Shown in pieces: positions 1-6,666 of a stretch of 7,659 nucleotides of DNA. How positions within the stretch are numbered: position 1 is the first letter of the stretch; each line of letters starts with the position of its first letter. The stretch is from Candidatus Bipolaricaulota bacterium. GTDB lineage: Bacteria; Bipolaricaulota; Bipolaricaulia; UBA7950; UBA9294. The stretch lies in assembly GCA_030612485.1 (NCBI GenBank), contig JAUWNS010000114.1:1-7659 (forward strand), given 5' to 3'. The translations under genes and the position numbers were made by a program. The notes under the pieces are model-generated. The model was not told where the DNA came from, searched no databases, and saw only the letters and a program-made list of their open reading frames with translations.

Positions 1-448
1 CTTTCATGAGGACTTTCCCGGTATCCATCCCTTTGTCGATTAAGAAGGTGGTGATCCCAGTCTCCTGTTCACCGTTGATGATCGCCCAGTTGATCGGCGT
101 TGCGCCACGGTAACGGGGGAGGAGCGAAGCGTGGATGTTGATCGTCCCCAATGGAGGGAGGGAGAAGACAGCCTTCCTGAGAAGCTGGCCGTAGGAGGCG
201 ACGACGATAGAATCGGGGGCGGCATTCCCCAGGATGTCAAGGCCATCAGGGCTGTTGATTCGCTCCGGCTGAGCGACCTTGAGCCCGAGCTCGCTCGCTG
301 CCACCTTGATCGCAGGCGGGCACAACCGACGCTTACGCCCGGCGGGGCGATCTGGTTGGGTGATCACGAGCGCGACATCGTAGGCTTCAGCAAGGGCACA
401 AAGGGCCGGACAGGCAAAGGCTGAGGTGCCAAGGAAGACGAGCCTCAT
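1..448 (-). CDS. fmt: Methionyl-tRNA formyltransferase, N-terminal part, cut by window edge
   Basis: This cytosolic enzyme transfers a formyl group from 10-formyltetrahydrofolate to methionine on initiator tRNA. I translated the minus strand from the ATG at 448 and read 149 residues before the window ends; the usual length is about 310. The start MRLVFLGTSAFA matches the Rossmann-like nucleotide-fold opening of the family. The loop TQPDRPAGRKRR (30-41) lies where Fmt has its tRNA-contacting insertion. The signature SLLPRYRGATP (108-118) is intact. The catalytic triad of the glycinamide-ribonucleotide-transformylase superfamily is present as Asn104, His106 and Asp142. The start codon overlaps the def stop as ATGA, so translation is probably coupled to def. 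The C-terminal OB-like domain lies outside the window. Identity is firm; the only defect is truncation by the edge. Confidence 0.97.
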   Translation of the reverse strand, partial: MRLVFLGTSAFACPALCALAEAYDVALVITQPDRPAGRKRRLCPPAIKVAASELGLKVAQPERINSPDGLDILGNAAPDSIVVASYGQLLRKAVFSLPPLGTINIHASLLPRYRGATPINWAIINGEQETGITTFLIDKGMDTGKVLMK

Positions 449-942
449 GCGTCTTTCTCCTTCTGCTTACGGCGATATTCTTTAAGCAGGCTGCGCCGCC
501 GCGCCGGGCTTAGGTAGTCGATGAATAAGACGCCGTTCAGGTGATCAATCTCGTGTTGGATCGCCCGTGCCATCAGTCCCTCGCCCTCGATGTCGATCGT
601 CTTCTCATCGAGGGTGACCCCCCGAAGGTGCGTTCGCAGCTTGCGAGTGATCTCGGCGTCGACTCCAGGTATGCTCAGGCACCCCTCTAAGATCTCCTCG
701 GATTCTTGCGAGGCTTCGATGATCTCCGGGTTGATCAGAACATGAAACTTCCCGTCGAGGTCAAGGACGATGATCCGTTTGGAGACACCGATCTGTGGAG
801 CGGCGATCCCGATGCCGTTGGCACGGAGCATCGCTTCCACCATTTTCTCCGCTATTTGTTTCGTCTCTGAGTCGATCTCTGTGATTGGATCGGCTGTACG
901 ACGGAGGACAGAATCCCCGTAGGTCCTGATTTCTATCGACAT
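445..942 (-). CDS. def: Peptide deformylase
   Basis: This metalloenzyme removes the formyl group from the N-terminal methionine of nascent proteins at the ribosome exit. All three family motifs are present in the 165-residue product: motif 1 GIGIAAPQ (43-50), motif 2 EGCLS (86-90) with metal ligand Cys88, and motif 3 HEIDH (130-134) with His130 and His134 as ligands and Glu131 as catalytic base. Length is normal. I chose the ATG at 942 because GGGAGG lies 8 nt upstream and MSIEIRTYGD is the usual start; an in-frame extension to 993 would run through the promoter and has no support. The tail (about 146-165) is rich in Arg and Lys, as is common. It is first in an operon with fmt and probably transcribed from the AT-rich palindrome at 962-973. 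Confidence 0.97.
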   Translation of the reverse strand: MSIEIRTYGDSVLRRTADPITEIDSETKQIAEKMVEAMLRANGIGIAAPQIGVSKRIIVLDLDGKFHVLINPEIIEASQESEEILEGCLSIPGVDAEITRKLRTHLRGVTLDEKTIDIEGEGLMARAIQHEIDHLNGVLFIDYLSPARRRSLLKEYRRKQKEKDA

Positions 943-961
943 TCCCCTTGCCTCCCGCAGC

Positions 962-973
962 ATATAATTATAT
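962..973. promoter_or_regulatory. Palindromic shared -10 region, def-fmt / recG divergent promoter
   Basis: The 12 bases ATATAATTATAT are a perfect palindrome in the 44-bp gap between the def and recG starts. They give TATAAT on the plus strand (963-968) and on the minus strand (972-967), so the two -10 hexamers overlap. On the minus strand TTGTGG (995-990) lies 17 bp upstream as a weak -35. On the plus strand no good -35 stands at the right distance; TCGACA (936-941) is 21 bp away. Predicted starts would give def a leader of about 20-25 nt and recG a very short one. The sequence match is direct; promoter function is inferred. Confidence 0.6.
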
Positions 974-986
974 AGTAACCCTCGAT

Positions 987-3338
987 ATGCCACAAGAGAA
1001 CGAGGATATGACGCTCCGAATCGAGAAGGTCTTGAAGCTCGAAGGCGCGCGCGGGTACAACGACGACGCGGTCACGTGTGGGTTGGAGGCGTTCATCCAG
1101 CAAAACCTCCCCGATGCCCTCTCGCGCGTCGTTGGCTATGCGCAGAGCGGCCCCTTCGATCGCCAGAAGGCCGTCTCCCTCCTCCACGACCACCTCGCCG
1201 GTGTTGATAGTGGGGAAGAACCTGTTGACGGTGGGAATCCCGCCGGGACGAGTCCCTCCGGGGCGAGCCCCACTGGGGAGAGCTCTGCTGGGGTGAACCC
1301 CATCGAGGTGAACCTCGCCGACCTCCTCCTCCCGGTCCGCTATGCGAAGGGGGTGGGGGAGAAGCGAGCTGCACGCCTGCACAAACTCGGGATCGACACT
1401 ATTGAGGATCTTCTCACCTACCTCCCGCGCCGCATTGAGGATCGCTCTCATTTTGCTTCTATTGGGACGCTACGGCGCGGTCAGGAAGTTGCCGTGCGAG
1501 CGGAGATCCTCGCCATCGACCAGATCCGTACGAGCGCGCGCACTACCCTTGTCAAGGCGGCGGTAGGGGACGGGACCGGCTTTCTCTATGCAACCTGGTT
1601 TAACCAACCCTGGCTCGCCAAGCAGCTCCCCCGCGGGGAGACGATCGATCTCTTCGGCAAGGTGGAGATGAGCTACGGGAAGCTTCAGATGACCTCGCCG
1701 GTGTGGGAGCCGGCCAAGGAGGGGATGGAGATAGGGAGGCTGGTTCCGATCTACCCAGCCACGGAAGGGGTGAGCGACCGCTCCCTTCGTGCACTGATCG
1801 CGCGCAATTTCACTCTCTACAAGGAGGTGCTCTGTGATACCCTCCCCGACCCAATGCGCGAGCGGCACCACCTGCTCGCAAAGTCTGACGCCATCGGTTC
1901 GCTCCACTCTCCCTCAAGCCCGGAGGCGTTCGAGAGGGCCCGCCGCAGCCTCGCCTTCGAGGAGCTCTTCCTCCTCCAGCTTGGCATAGCGCCGCAGGGG
2001 GCATGCGGAAACCCGGGGCCGTCCCACGCGGACTCTGGCAGGATCGTCGATTCGTTCCTAGCGCAGCTCCCGTTTCGTCTGACAGTCTCCCAGCAGGGGG
2101 CGATGCGGGAGATCCTCGCCGATCTGCGCGCGCCGACGCGGATGATGCGTCTGTTACAGGGGGATGTCGGGTCTGGAAAGACGATCGTCGCTCTGGTCGT
2201 TGCCCTCTCCGCGATCGAGGCGGGATATCAGGTAGCGCTGATGGTTCCAACGGAGATCCTTGCCGAGCAGCATTCCGGGAGGATCTCGCAATTGCTCGCC
2301 GGCCTTCCCATACGCGTCGCTCTCCTCACCGGGGGAAAGAAGGACAAGGAGGCGGTGAAGGAGGAGGTTGCCGCGGGGAGTATCGATCTCCTTGTGGGGA
2401 CGCACGCCCTCATCCAGGAGGATGTCTCTTTTCACGCGTTGGGCCTGGTAATCATCGATGAGCAACACCGCTTTGGTGTGGTGCAACGCTCGTTAATCGA
2501 GGAGAAGGGGGAGATGGTCGACCTCCTCGTAATGAGCGCGACCCCCATCCCCCGCACGATTGCCCTCACTCTATACGGAGAGTTCGACGTTTCGCTGATC
2601 GATGAGATGCCGTTGGGAAAGAAGAATATCCGCACCATCTGGGTGTCGGAGAGCCGGCGCTCCGAAGTCTACACCGAGGTCGGTCGACTCCTAGAAGCAG
2701 GAGAGAAGGGGTACGTCATCCTCCCGTTGGTCGATGAATCGGAGAAGATTGACCTGAAGGCCGCTATTCAGGTCGCTCAGGAGCTCACCGCAGCCTTTCC
2801 ATCCTTTGGGGTCGGCCTGATCCATGGGCGACTCTCCCCAGCGGAGAAGAATGGGGTGATGGAGGGATTCCAGGATGGAAGGATTCACCTTCTTGTTGCA
2901 ACCACCGTGGTCGAGGTAGGTATCGATGTCCTCGATGCGAGCTTCATGGTGATCGAGCACGCAGAGCGGTTCGGCCTCTCTCAGCTCCAGCAGCTACGCG
3001 GCCGGATCGGCCGTTCCGGGCAGAAGGCGCCCTGCTTCGCGATCGCGCAGGCAAAGACCGATGAGGCAAAGAGACGCCTTTCCGCATTTGCAGCTCACCT
3101 AGACGGGTTCAGAATCGCCGAGGAAGATCTCCTGATTCGGGGACCGGGGGATCTTCTGGGAACGCGGCAGCACGGCTTCTTAAGCCAACTTCGCGCGGTC
3201 GATCTGATTCGCGATATCGATATCATGGGGGAGGCACGGAAGGAGGCAAGGGCCCTCGCGGGGAATACCCTCCCTCCCGCTCTGGAGGACGAGATCGAGC
3301 GGCGCTTCGGCGAGGTCCTCAAGTGGCTGCACGTCTGA
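987..3338 (+). CDS. recG: ATP-dependent DNA helicase RecG
   Basis: RecG binds branched DNA, regresses stalled replication forks and processes Holliday junctions. With the ATG at 987 the product is 783 residues, longer than the E. coli protein (about 690) and close to the Thermotoga type. Order: helical N-terminal extension (about 8-72), low-complexity Gly/Ser/Pro linker (about 76-110), wedge domain starting at the helix-hairpin-helix-like RYAKGVGEKRA (118-128), then the two helicase lobes. Visible motifs are Walker A GDVGSGKT (392-399), DEQH box (491-494), SAT (517-519), motif V VVEVGIDV (641-648), motif VI QLRGRIGRS (669-677) and the TRG region RGPGDLLGTRQHGF (718-731). The start is uncertain: neither ATG 987 nor ATG 1008 has a well-spaced ribosome binding site. 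An in-frame TTG at 948 would place the start inside the def leader and is unlikely. It diverges from def-fmt and converges on the sugar operon. Confidence 0.97.
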   Translation: MPQENEDMTLRIEKVLKLEGARGYNDDAVTCGLEAFIQQNLPDALSRVVGYAQSGPFDRQKAVSLLHDHLAGVDSGEEPVDGGNPAGTSPSGASPTGESSAGVNPIEVNLADLLLPVRYAKGVGEKRAARLHKLGIDTIEDLLTYLPRRIEDRSHFASIGTLRRGQEVAVRAEILAIDQIRTSARTTLVKAAVGDGTGFLYATWFNQPWLAKQLPRGETIDLFGKVEMSYGKLQMTSPVWEPAKEGMEIGRLVPIYPATEGVSDRSLRALIARNFTLYKEVLCDTLPDPMRERHHLLAKSDAIGSLHSPSSPEAFERARRSLAFEELFLLQLGIAPQGACGNPGPSHADSGRIVDSFLAQLPFRLTVSQQGAMREILADLRAPTRMMRLLQGDVGSGKTIVALVVALSAIEAGYQVALMVPTEILAEQHSGRISQLLAGLPIRVALLTGGKKDKEAVKEEVAAGSIDLLVGTHALIQEDVSFHALGLVIIDEQHRFGVVQRSLIEEKGEMVDLLVMSATPIPRTIALTLYGEFDVSLIDEMPLGKKNIRTIWVSESRRSEVYTEVGRLLEAGEKGYVILPLVDESEKIDLKAAIQVAQELTAAFPSFGVGLIHGRLSPAEKNGVMEGFQDGRIHLLVATTVVEVGIDVLDASFMVIEHAERFGLSQLQQLRGRIGRSGQKAPCFAIAQAKTDEAKRRLSAFAAHLDGFRIAEEDLLIRGPGDLLGTRQHGFLSQLRAVDLIRDIDIMGEARKEARALAGNTLPPALEDEIERRFGEVLKWLHV
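1229..1316 (+). repeat. 15-nt tandem units with self-complementary arms inside recG
   Basis: Six consecutive 15-nt units start at 1230, 1245, 1260, 1275, 1290 and 1305, in phase with the recG codons. They encode GGNPA, GTSPS, GASPT, GESSA, GVNPI and EVNLA. Five of the six can form a 4-bp stem with a 4-nt loop: GGGA-CGAG-TCCC, GGGG-CGAG-CCCC, GGGG-AGAG-CTCT (two G·U pairs), GGGG-TGAA-CCCC and GAGG-TGAA-CCTC. The first unit instead sits in a 7-bp stem with a 3-nt loop (1229-1245, one G·T pair). Two stem positions change on both arms together. The units encode the linker between the N-terminal extension and the wedge domain. Confidence 0.8.
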
Positions 3339-3382
3339 TAAGGGTCCCTCATGATCGAGGCAAGGCAGGGGAACAAGAGATT

Positions 3383-3417
3383 AGCTATCAGCGGTCAGCT
3401 TTCAGTCATCAGCTATC
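3383..3417. repeat. Five heptamer repeats between convergent genes
   Basis: The 91-bp gap between the recG stop and the end of the dehydratase gene contains five directly adjacent 7-mers: AGCTATC, AGCGGTC, AGCTTTC, AGTCATC and AGCTATC. The consensus is AGCTNTC with one strongly diverged copy. I recall similar TCAGCTA-type heptamer runs from intergenic regions of other environmental bacteria, but no function is known to me. No stem followed by a T-tract is seen on either strand in this gap; the best candidate is a 4-bp CCTC/GAGG stem near 3347-3360, which is too weak to call a terminator. Confidence 0.75.
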
Positions 3418-3429
3418 GCCCTTCCTTCA

Positions 3430-5307
3430 TCAATGGTTCTTCCGATATGAAGGGACCAATGTTCGTAACTCCGCAATAATCCTGGTTTTTTCAGACGCTG
3501 TCGCTCCTTGTTGCAATTGCTTCAGGGCAAACGCGTGTTTCTCTCGTCCCAAGGTCGCTCCCATCTTCGCAACGAATATTCGCTGATGTGATGTGGCGTC
3601 CGTCCCCTCCTCCGCGGTGAGGAGCTCCTCATAGAGCTTTTCGCCCGGCCGGATCCCTGTAAACACGATCGGGATGTCCCGATCCGGCTCAAGGCCGTGG
3701 AACCGGATCAGATCCTTCGCCAAGCTCAAGATCTCTACAGGTTTTCCCATATCGAGAACGAACACCTCTCCGCCCCGCCCCATCGCCCCAGCCTGAAGGA
3801 CCAGAAGAACCGCCTCGGCAGTGATCATGAAGTAGCGCCGCATCCCTGGGTCGGTCACCGTAACCGGTCCCCCACTCTTGATCTGCTCCATGAATGTGGG
3901 AATAACGCTTCCGCGGCTTCCAAGCACGTTCCCGAATCGCACTGCCATGCAGCGTGCCTCACTCTCTTTCCCCGCAGCAAGGACCTCCATCTCCGCTACG
4001 CGCTTGGTTGCCCCCATCACAGAAGTGGGATTAACCGCCTTGTCGGTGGAGATCATGACAAATGCCTCCACACCGGATCGGCACGCCTCCTGCACCACCG
4101 TACGGGTCCCAAAGACGTTCGTCTTAACCGCTTCTTCAGGGAAGGATTCCATTAAAGGAACGTGCTTGTACGCCGCGGCATGGAAGACCACTCGCGGTTG
4201 ATATTGCTGGAAGGTTCTCGCTACTTTCTTCTGCTCGCGGATATCACCCACAATCACTTGAATGTTCCCCTTTGGGAAACGGCTCTCCAGGTCTTTTTCT
4301 AGGTTGAACAGGCCGGTCTCATCGATATCGAACGCGATCAATCGCTCCGATCCAAAACGCAGAATCTGTCGGCAGAGTTCGGACCCAATCGACCCCGCTG
4401 CCCCTGTCACCAGCCCCGTTTTCCCGCTTAGAAATCGTCCTATTGCCTGTGTGTCAATATGGACTGGTTCGCGGTTTAGCAGGTCTTCAGGTTGCACCTC
4501 ACGCACTGCAGAGACCCTCACTTCCCCACTGTAGAGTTCACTCAAGAATGGAAGAATCTTAATCTCCTCGACTCCTCCCTTGCGCGCTAGATCCACTGTC
4601 TCCCGAATCACACGGGATGAGACTGACGGCATGGCGATGATGACTGCTTCAGCCTGTCCTGAGCGGATGAGCCCCGGAAGACGGTTTCTAGCACCAAGTA
4701 CGCTCACTCCGTGAATCGACAGCCCACGCTTTCGCGGGTCATCGTCGATGAATCCAATCGGGTAAAACCCTGACTTCTGCTCCTCCAGAATCGCTCTCAC
4801 AAGTTGCGACCCTGCACCTCCTGCCCCCACAATGAGAGCTCTCTTGCCCTCCCTTTTGCGTGTGCGTTTGAGGGCGTGTTGTAGCACCCTTTTAGAAAGG
4901 CGAATCCCACCGATGCCAAGTAGAGTGAAAGCGAAATCGATTCCCAATATGGATCGAGGTATCCCAACTGCAACGGGCCAATGCCGAAGAAGGAAGAGCG
5001 CTGTAGCAAAGGCTAAAGATCCCCCGACACAGCCCATGCTCGTCATGTAAAGCTCGTTCAACCCCACATAATCCCAACTGAAGCGGTAGGTGCGAAAGAG
5101 AATGAGCAGAGGGATCTTGACCCCCAGCACCAATGGGAGTGTCCATAAGAACATGGAAAAGTACCGTGGGGGAATGACCCCATCGAAGCGAAGTAAGAAC
5201 GCTAGATACAGGGAAAGAGAAAGCACAACCGCGTCAGCCAGGAGGAATCCAATTCTTCCCTTGTTGATCAAGTCAGTAAACCCCCTTTCCCTTCTCTTGA
5301 TTTTCAT
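3430..5307 (-). CDS. Membrane-bound NDP-sugar 4,6-dehydratase, PglF/WbpM/CapD type
   Basis: Likely converts UDP-GlcNAc, or a related NDP-sugar, to the 4-keto-6-deoxy form for glycan or capsule synthesis, at the cytoplasmic face of the membrane. The 625 residues match the long form of the family. There are about four hydrophobic helices (roughly 18-40, 50-71, 90-108, 118-136). A first Rossmann region has GAGGAG (161-166). The catalytic short-chain dehydrogenase domain begins with TGAAGSIG (301-308). Catalytic residues in STDK are Thr421, Asp422 and Lys423. The usual Tyr of the YxxxK pair is Met431 with Lys435, as in WbpM and PglF. The ATG at 5307 is the first in-frame Met and the next is residue 52. 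Only a weak GAG-like ribosome binding site precedes it, so coupling to upstream translation is plausible. It is last in the operon with the aminotransferase. Exact substrate is inferred from family. Confidence 0.93.
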   Translation of the reverse strand: MKIKRRERGFTDLINKGRIGFLLADAVVLSLSLYLAFLLRFDGVIPPRYFSMFLWTLPLVLGVKIPLLILFRTYRFSWDYVGLNELYMTSMGCVGGSLAFATALFLLRHWPVAVGIPRSILGIDFAFTLLGIGGIRLSKRVLQHALKRTRKREGKRALIVGAGGAGSQLVRAILEEQKSGFYPIGFIDDDPRKRGLSIHGVSVLGARNRLPGLIRSGQAEAVIIAMPSVSSRVIRETVDLARKGGVEEIKILPFLSELYSGEVRVSAVREVQPEDLLNREPVHIDTQAIGRFLSGKTGLVTGAAGSIGSELCRQILRFGSERLIAFDIDETGLFNLEKDLESRFPKGNIQVIVGDIREQKKVARTFQQYQPRVVFHAAAYKHVPLMESFPEEAVKTNVFGTRTVVQEACRSGVEAFVMISTDKAVNPTSVMGATKRVAEMEVLAAGKESEARCMAVRFGNVLGSRGSVIPTFMEQIKSGGPVTVTDPGMRRYFMITAEAVLLVLQAGAMGRGGEVFVLDMGKPVEILSLAKDLIRFHGLEPDRDIPIVFTGIRPGEKLYEELLTAEEGTDATSHQRIFVAKMGATLGREKHAFALKQLQQGATASEKTRIIAELRTLVPSYRKNH

Positions 5308-5350
5308 ATATGCTCTATTTTATCCGTAATAAACTCGAAGGAATTCATTC

Positions 5351-5533
5351 CTAGAGATGCTTGCCTGTACAAGAACAGTCCCGAGCGTACTGCTCTTGTA
5401 CTGCCGGTTTGATATTCTTTAGCCCCTTTTCGAAAGCACGGCAATCACTTACAACAACACCCCTTAACCCAGGAGGATACGCAGCATATCCTTCTGCGTT
5501 CTTCTGAACGACGCTCTTGAATAGCCTTTTCAT
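5351..5533 (-). CDS. Small HicB-like (UPF0150) protein, truncated
   Basis: The 60-residue product resembles the N-terminal domain of HicB antitoxins. A beta strand, FKSVVQK, is followed by NAEGYAAYPPGLRGVVV (12-28) and the helix region EKGLKNIKPAV (35-45). These parallel the family's DGYVAYxPGLxGVV and EEALxNIKxAI pattern. The stretch between them (SDCRAF, 29-34) departs from the family's acidic loop, and the last 15 residues, QEQYARDCSCTGKHL, look unlike HicB. The C-terminal DNA-binding domain of full HicB proteins is absent. The ATG at 5533 is preceded by AGGGGG at good spacing, which favours it over the GTG at 5548. It lies 11 bp after the aminotransferase stop, so it is in that operon. 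No HicA toxin gene is visible next to it. It could be a solitary domain, a decaying antitoxin or a frameshifted gene. Family call is by pattern from memory. Confidence 0.6.
   Translation of the reverse strand: MKRLFKSVVQKNAEGYAAYPPGLRGVVVSDCRAFEKGLKNIKPAVQEQYARDCSCTGKHL
5367..5401 (-). repeat. 13-bp inverted repeat (hairpin) at the 3' end of the HicB-like gene
   Basis: On the minus strand GTACAAGAGCAGT is followed after 9 nt by ACTGTTCTTGTAC. Twelve of 13 positions are Watson-Crick pairs and one is G·T. The hairpin lies wholly inside the last codons of the HicB-like gene, 60 bp before the dehydratase start. No T-tract follows, so it is not a standard intrinsic terminator. Direct copies of GGCA flank it on the minus strand. 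It could be an RNA processing or stabilising element, an operator, or a small insertion. Confidence 0.75.
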
Positions 5534-5544
5534 GGGCGCCCCCT

Positions 5545-6666
5545 TCACGCAACCGCTCTTAGGGCATGAACCAGGCTCCCCACAACATACTCTACTTCCC
5601 TTTTGCTCAGCCTGTTGTGAAACGGCAAAGCAATCGTGCGTGCAGCGATGGATTCTGTCACCGGGAAGTCGCCCTCTTTCGTTCCCAGAATCTCCCGGTA
5701 GAAAGGTTGCAGGTGGATCGGGAAAAAGTAGTTACGGCATCCAACCCCCTTCTCTTGCAGCCCCTGCAAGATACGATCGCGGTCCTTTTGTGTGAACGCC
5801 TCGCTCAGTCGCACAACGTACACGAACCAGCTCATCCTTACATTAGGAGCAACATAAGGAGCCTCGACCCCCTCAATCTCATTAAGCACCTCTTCATACC
5901 AGTTAGCCACACGAGCACGAGCGGCGACGATCTCCTCGATCCGGGAGAGTTGGCCAAGTCCCAACGCCGCAGACATCTCATCCATCCGGTAGTTATAACC
6001 AAGACGTACATGCTGTAGCCACTCTCCGCCATCTCCTCGTCCCTGGTTCGCCATGCTGCGGCAGGTATTAGCAAGCTCGGCATCGCTGGTGAGGATCACC
6101 CCCCCCTCGCCGGTCGTGATCTGCTTGTTCGGATAGAACGCGAAGACCCCGACCTGCCCAAAGGAGCCGCAACAACGCCCGTCGATCTCCGACCCCAATG
6201 CCTCGGCAGAGTCTTCGATGAGCAGCAAATCGCGCTCCTCGGCAATCTCCTCAAGCCTCGCCCAATCGGCTGGGTGACCAAACACATCCACTGCCAAAAC
6301 CGCCTTTGTCCTGGGCGTAATTGCCGCTTCAATTTGTTCGGGATCGATGTTGAGGGTCTTCGGCTCAATGTCAACAAAGACCGGGCGGGCGCGCTCGTAG
6401 AGGATACAGTTGGAGGAGGAGATGAAGCTGAACGGGGTAGTGATCACCTCATCGCCCTCGCCGATCCCCAGCGCGCGGATGATCAGGTGTAGCGCACTTG
6501 TACCACTGTTCACGGCAACGGCATAACGAACGCCAGCGTACTCGGCAATCGCACCCTCGAATTCTTTCAGCTTAGGGCCAAGCGCAAGATAAGAGGTCTT
6601 AAGAACCCCGACGACCGCCTCGATCTCAGCTTCAGTTATATCAGGCCTAGCTAGCGGAATCTTCAC
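5545..6666 (-). CDS. DegT/DnrJ/EryC1/StrS-family sugar aminotransferase
   Basis: This PLP-dependent enzyme should transfer an amino group, usually from glutamate, to the keto carbon of an NDP-keto-sugar. The 373 residues are the normal length. Landmarks are the start LARPDITEAEI, the phosphate-binding loop NSGTSALH (53-60), Asp152 in IEDSAEALG (150-158) which holds the PLP ring nitrogen, the PLP lysine Lys181 in FYPNKQITTGEGG (177-189), and NYRMDEMSAALG (225-236). The start is the GTG at 6666, preceded by AAGGAG with 5 nt spacing. Neighbouring genes are the HicB-like gene 11 bp downstream and the 4,6-dehydratase, which would supply its 4-keto substrate. By analogy to PglE the product could be UDP-4-amino-4,6-dideoxy-GlcNAc; perosamine-type or other amino sugars remain possible. 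No acetyltransferase or glycosyltransferase is present in the window. Confidence 0.92.
   Translation of the reverse strand: MKIPLARPDITEAEIEAVVGVLKTSYLALGPKLKEFEGAIAEYAGVRYAVAVNSGTSALHLIIRALGIGEGDEVITTPFSFISSSNCILYERARPVFVDIEPKTLNIDPEQIEAAITPRTKAVLAVDVFGHPADWARLEEIAEERDLLLIEDSAEALGSEIDGRCCGSFGQVGVFAFYPNKQITTGEGGVILTSDAELANTCRSMANQGRGDGGEWLQHVRLGYNYRMDEMSAALGLGQLSRIEEIVAARARVANWYEEVLNEIEGVEAPYVAPNVRMSWFVYVVRLSEAFTQKDRDRILQGLQEKGVGCRNYFFPIHLQPFYREILGTKEGDFPVTESIAARTIALPFHNRLSKREVEYVVGSLVHALRAVA

Noticed and set aside
131..424. Plus-strand open frame of 97 codons
   Set aside because: It lies antisense to fmt, whose catalytic motifs are intact in the other frame.
933..1451. Long minus-strand frame of 172 codons opposite the 5' part of recG
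   Set aside because: It is a shadow of GC-rich recG codons and of the repeat array, with no motif of its own, and it runs across the divergent promoter.
3339..3382. Possible terminator after recG
   Set aside because: Only a 4-bp CCTC/GAGG stem without a T-tract is seen.
3697..4155. Plus-strand frame of 152 codons
   Set aside because: It is antisense to the conserved dehydratase domain and has no recognisable motif.
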